Positions 43,735 through 45,319 of a DNA stretch of 45,319 nucleotides are shown piece after piece; position 1 is the stretch's first letter, and each line of letters opens with the position of its first letter. Source of the stretch: MADRE2 sp964397015. Its GTDB lineage: Bacteria; Desulfobacterota; Desulfobacteria; Desulfobacterales; Desulfobacteraceae. A program made the translations under genes and the position numbers. The notes below the pieces were generated by a model. The model had not been told where the DNA came from, made no database searches, and worked only from the letters and a program-made list of their open reading frames with translations. The stretch is taken from the NCBI GenBank assembly GCA_964397015.1, contig CAYNHL010000012.1, positions 1 through 45,319 of the forward strand, written 5' to 3'.

Positions 43735-45319
43735 ATGGCAACAAACACGGCGTTTGACTATGATTATATCGTGATCGGGTCCGGGTTCGGAGGCAGTGTG
43801 TCAGCGCTGCGCCTGAGTGAAAAGGGATACCGGGTGGCGGTGTTTGAAAAGGGAAAAGAATGGCGCACACAGGATTTCCCTGAAACAAACTGGAATATAA
43901 AAAAATACCTGTGGATTCCCTGGCTGAGATGCCATGGATTCCAGATGCTGACCATGCTCAGGCACGTTTTTATCCTGCACGGCGGGGGTGTGGGAGGCGG
44001 CAGTCTGGTTTATGCCAACCAGCTGCTTACGCCCCCTGATGAAGTTTTCAGGAGACCGGAATGGGGGCCTGGAGACTGGAAAGAAAAGCTTTTTCCCCAT
44101 TACCAGACGGCAAGAAAGATGCTCGGCGCAAATATCAGTCCCCATGTGGGACAGGCTGACCGCTATCTGCAGCAGGTCGGCCTGGAGATGCGGGGTAAAG
44201 ACACGTTTCATAAAAACGAGGTGGGCATTTTTTTCGGGGAACCGGACAAGACCGTTGCCGATCCCTATTTCGGGGGAAAGGGGCCGGAGCGTACCGGGTG
44301 CACTTTCTGCGGTGCCTGTATGATCGGGTGTCCTAAAGGTGCCAAAAACACCCTGGATAAAAATTATTTACACCTGGCCCGGCAGAACGGTGTCCGCATT
44401 TTTCCGGAGACCCGGGTAACGGGGATACGCCGGATTGAAGGAGGTTATGAAATAAAAACCCGGAGCACTACAAGGCTGTTTGCCGGAACAAAGGTTTTCA
44501 GGGCCCGGGGGATAGTTTTGAGTGCAGGGGTTCTGGGAACTGTCAAGCTGCTTTATGATTGCCAAAAGAAGGGCTTGCTTCCTGATATTTCCCCGGCACT
44601 CGGACGGTATGTCAGGACCAATTCCGAAGTGCTGCTGGGTGTCAAGTCCAGGGACAAAACCCGGAACTGGAGCGACCAGATTGCCATTACCTCCGGTATT
44701 CATGCCGATGATACCACGCATATCGAAATAGTCAGGTACAACAAGGGATCGGACGTGTTGCTCAACCTGCTGACCCTGATGACCGCAGGCGGCGGAAAGA
44801 TTCCCCGGGTTTTTTGCTATATTCTGAATGTGATTCGTCATCCCATCAGGTTTGCAAGACTTTTATGGCCCCTTGGAAAAGCCGAGACCACATCCGTCCT
44901 GCTGGTCATGCAGACCGATGAAAATCACCTGACACTCACGGAGCGGCCGAGGTGGTGGCGTTTTGGCAGGTCATCCATGAATTCCGAGGTTCCCGAAGGA
45001 TTGAAAAGGGCTCCTGCCTATATTCCCATAGCCAACGAGGTANNNNNNNNNNAGCGCACCGGCTGGCCGAAAAAATGGACGGAGAGCCGTTGAGCTCATT
45101 TCCCGAGGTTCTTTTGAACTGCGCTACCACGGCCCACATACTTGGCGGGTGCTGCATGGGCGATTCACCGGAAAAAGGGGTGGTTGATTTCAAGGGTGAA
45201 GTATTCAATTATCCCGGAATGTACATTGCGGACGGATCCGTGGTGTCGGCAAACCTGGGGGTGAACCCCAGTCTTACAATTACGGCATTGTCTGAATACA
45301 TCATGTCACAGATACCTGC
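43735..45319 (+). CDS. GMC-family FAD-dependent oxidoreductase, cut by a gap and by the window end
   Basis: A cholesterol-oxidase-like GMC oxidoreductase. The FAD-binding GSGFGGS is at 15-21, HGGGVGGGSLVYANQ at 82-96, and a cysteine cluster C189, C192, C195, C199 (C-X2-C-X2-C-X3-C-P) precedes GAKNTLDKNYL. Ten N at 45043-45052 interrupt it. After them the reading frame changes by one: the continuation AHRLAEKMDGEP through TTAHILGGC to NPSLTITALSEYIM is plainly the same protein. The frame change is an artefact of the gap, not a frameshift. No stop codon is reached. Confidence 0.85.
45043..45052. other. Assembly gap (10 N)
   Basis: A run of exactly ten N inside the GMC oxidoreductase gene. To keep the frame, the true missing length must leave remainder 2 when divided by 3, so 10 is a placeholder. 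Confidence 0.98.

Noticed and set aside
1..45319. CRISPR array, restriction, toxin-antitoxin or other defence system
   Set aside because: No spaced repeats, cas genes, methylase-nuclease pairs or small paired toxin genes were found; the accessory content is limited to single genes.

Overview
The window is a gene-dense, mostly chromosomal housekeeping segment, 45.3 kb, that ends in an assembly gap and a truncated gene. Codon choice, gene order and protein features suggest a strictly anaerobic sulfate-reducer-like member of the Desulfobacterota, probably Desulfobacterales. The clearest lineage marker is the adenylate kinase LID motif C-X5-H-X15-C-X2-C, as described for Desulfovibrio adenylate kinases. 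Other hints are RNase J, an [4Fe-4S]-type LarE, a short EF-Ts and a PurS-PurL fusion. The taxonomic call is inference; there is no 16S rRNA here.

Layout. 1-1.5 kb: tRNA-Gln(CTG), larE, and ndk, which overlaps larE tail to tail. 1.6-5.9 kb: coaE, then rho-rpmE-prfA-prmC. 5.9-16.4 kb: a long co-directional run, rpsB-tsf-pyrH-frr-uppS-cdsA-dxr-rseP-purL-purQ, with very tight or overlapping junctions; it has a good promoter and a structured leader in front of rpsB. 16.5-28.7 kb: the same strand continues with a DUF554 membrane protein, a very large DUF748/AsmA-like protein with an OmpA-like tail, a small coiled-coil protein, an EamA transporter, a Cys-rich small protein, RNase J, FtsK, a methyltransferase, a hotdog thioesterase and a thiolase. 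This run closes with a strong bidirectional terminator.

28.7-36.2 kb is mainly on the minus strand: a ChaN-like lipoprotein, then (after one plus-strand aspartic protease) rpsU-folC-tRNA-Arg(CCG)-glycosyltransferase-methyltransferase, adk, and an AIM24-family protein. 36.4-41.5 kb returns to plus: eno, an exported protein, pyrG and an MFS transporter. The window closes with an M20 peptidase (minus), an alpha/beta hydrolase and a GMC oxidoreductase broken by a run of ten N.

Functionally the segment combines translation (RF1 and its methylase, S2, EF-Ts, RRF, S21, L31, two tRNAs), transcription termination and RNA decay (Rho, RNase J), cell-envelope precursors (UppS, CdsA, Dxr, RseP), nucleotide synthesis (PurSL/PurQ, PyrH, PyrG, Adk, Ndk), CoA and folate metabolism, and chromosome segregation (FtsK). 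No CRISPR array, prophage, transposase or rRNA operon was seen. No gap between genes exceeds 300 bases.

The least ordinary signals are non-coding: a three-stem leader before rpsB; intrinsic terminators placed directly before the start codons of prfA and folC, each behind a ribosomal-protein gene; and a short inverted-repeat element in the leaders of both tRNA-Arg and adk, one copy bounded by exact 13-bp direct repeats.
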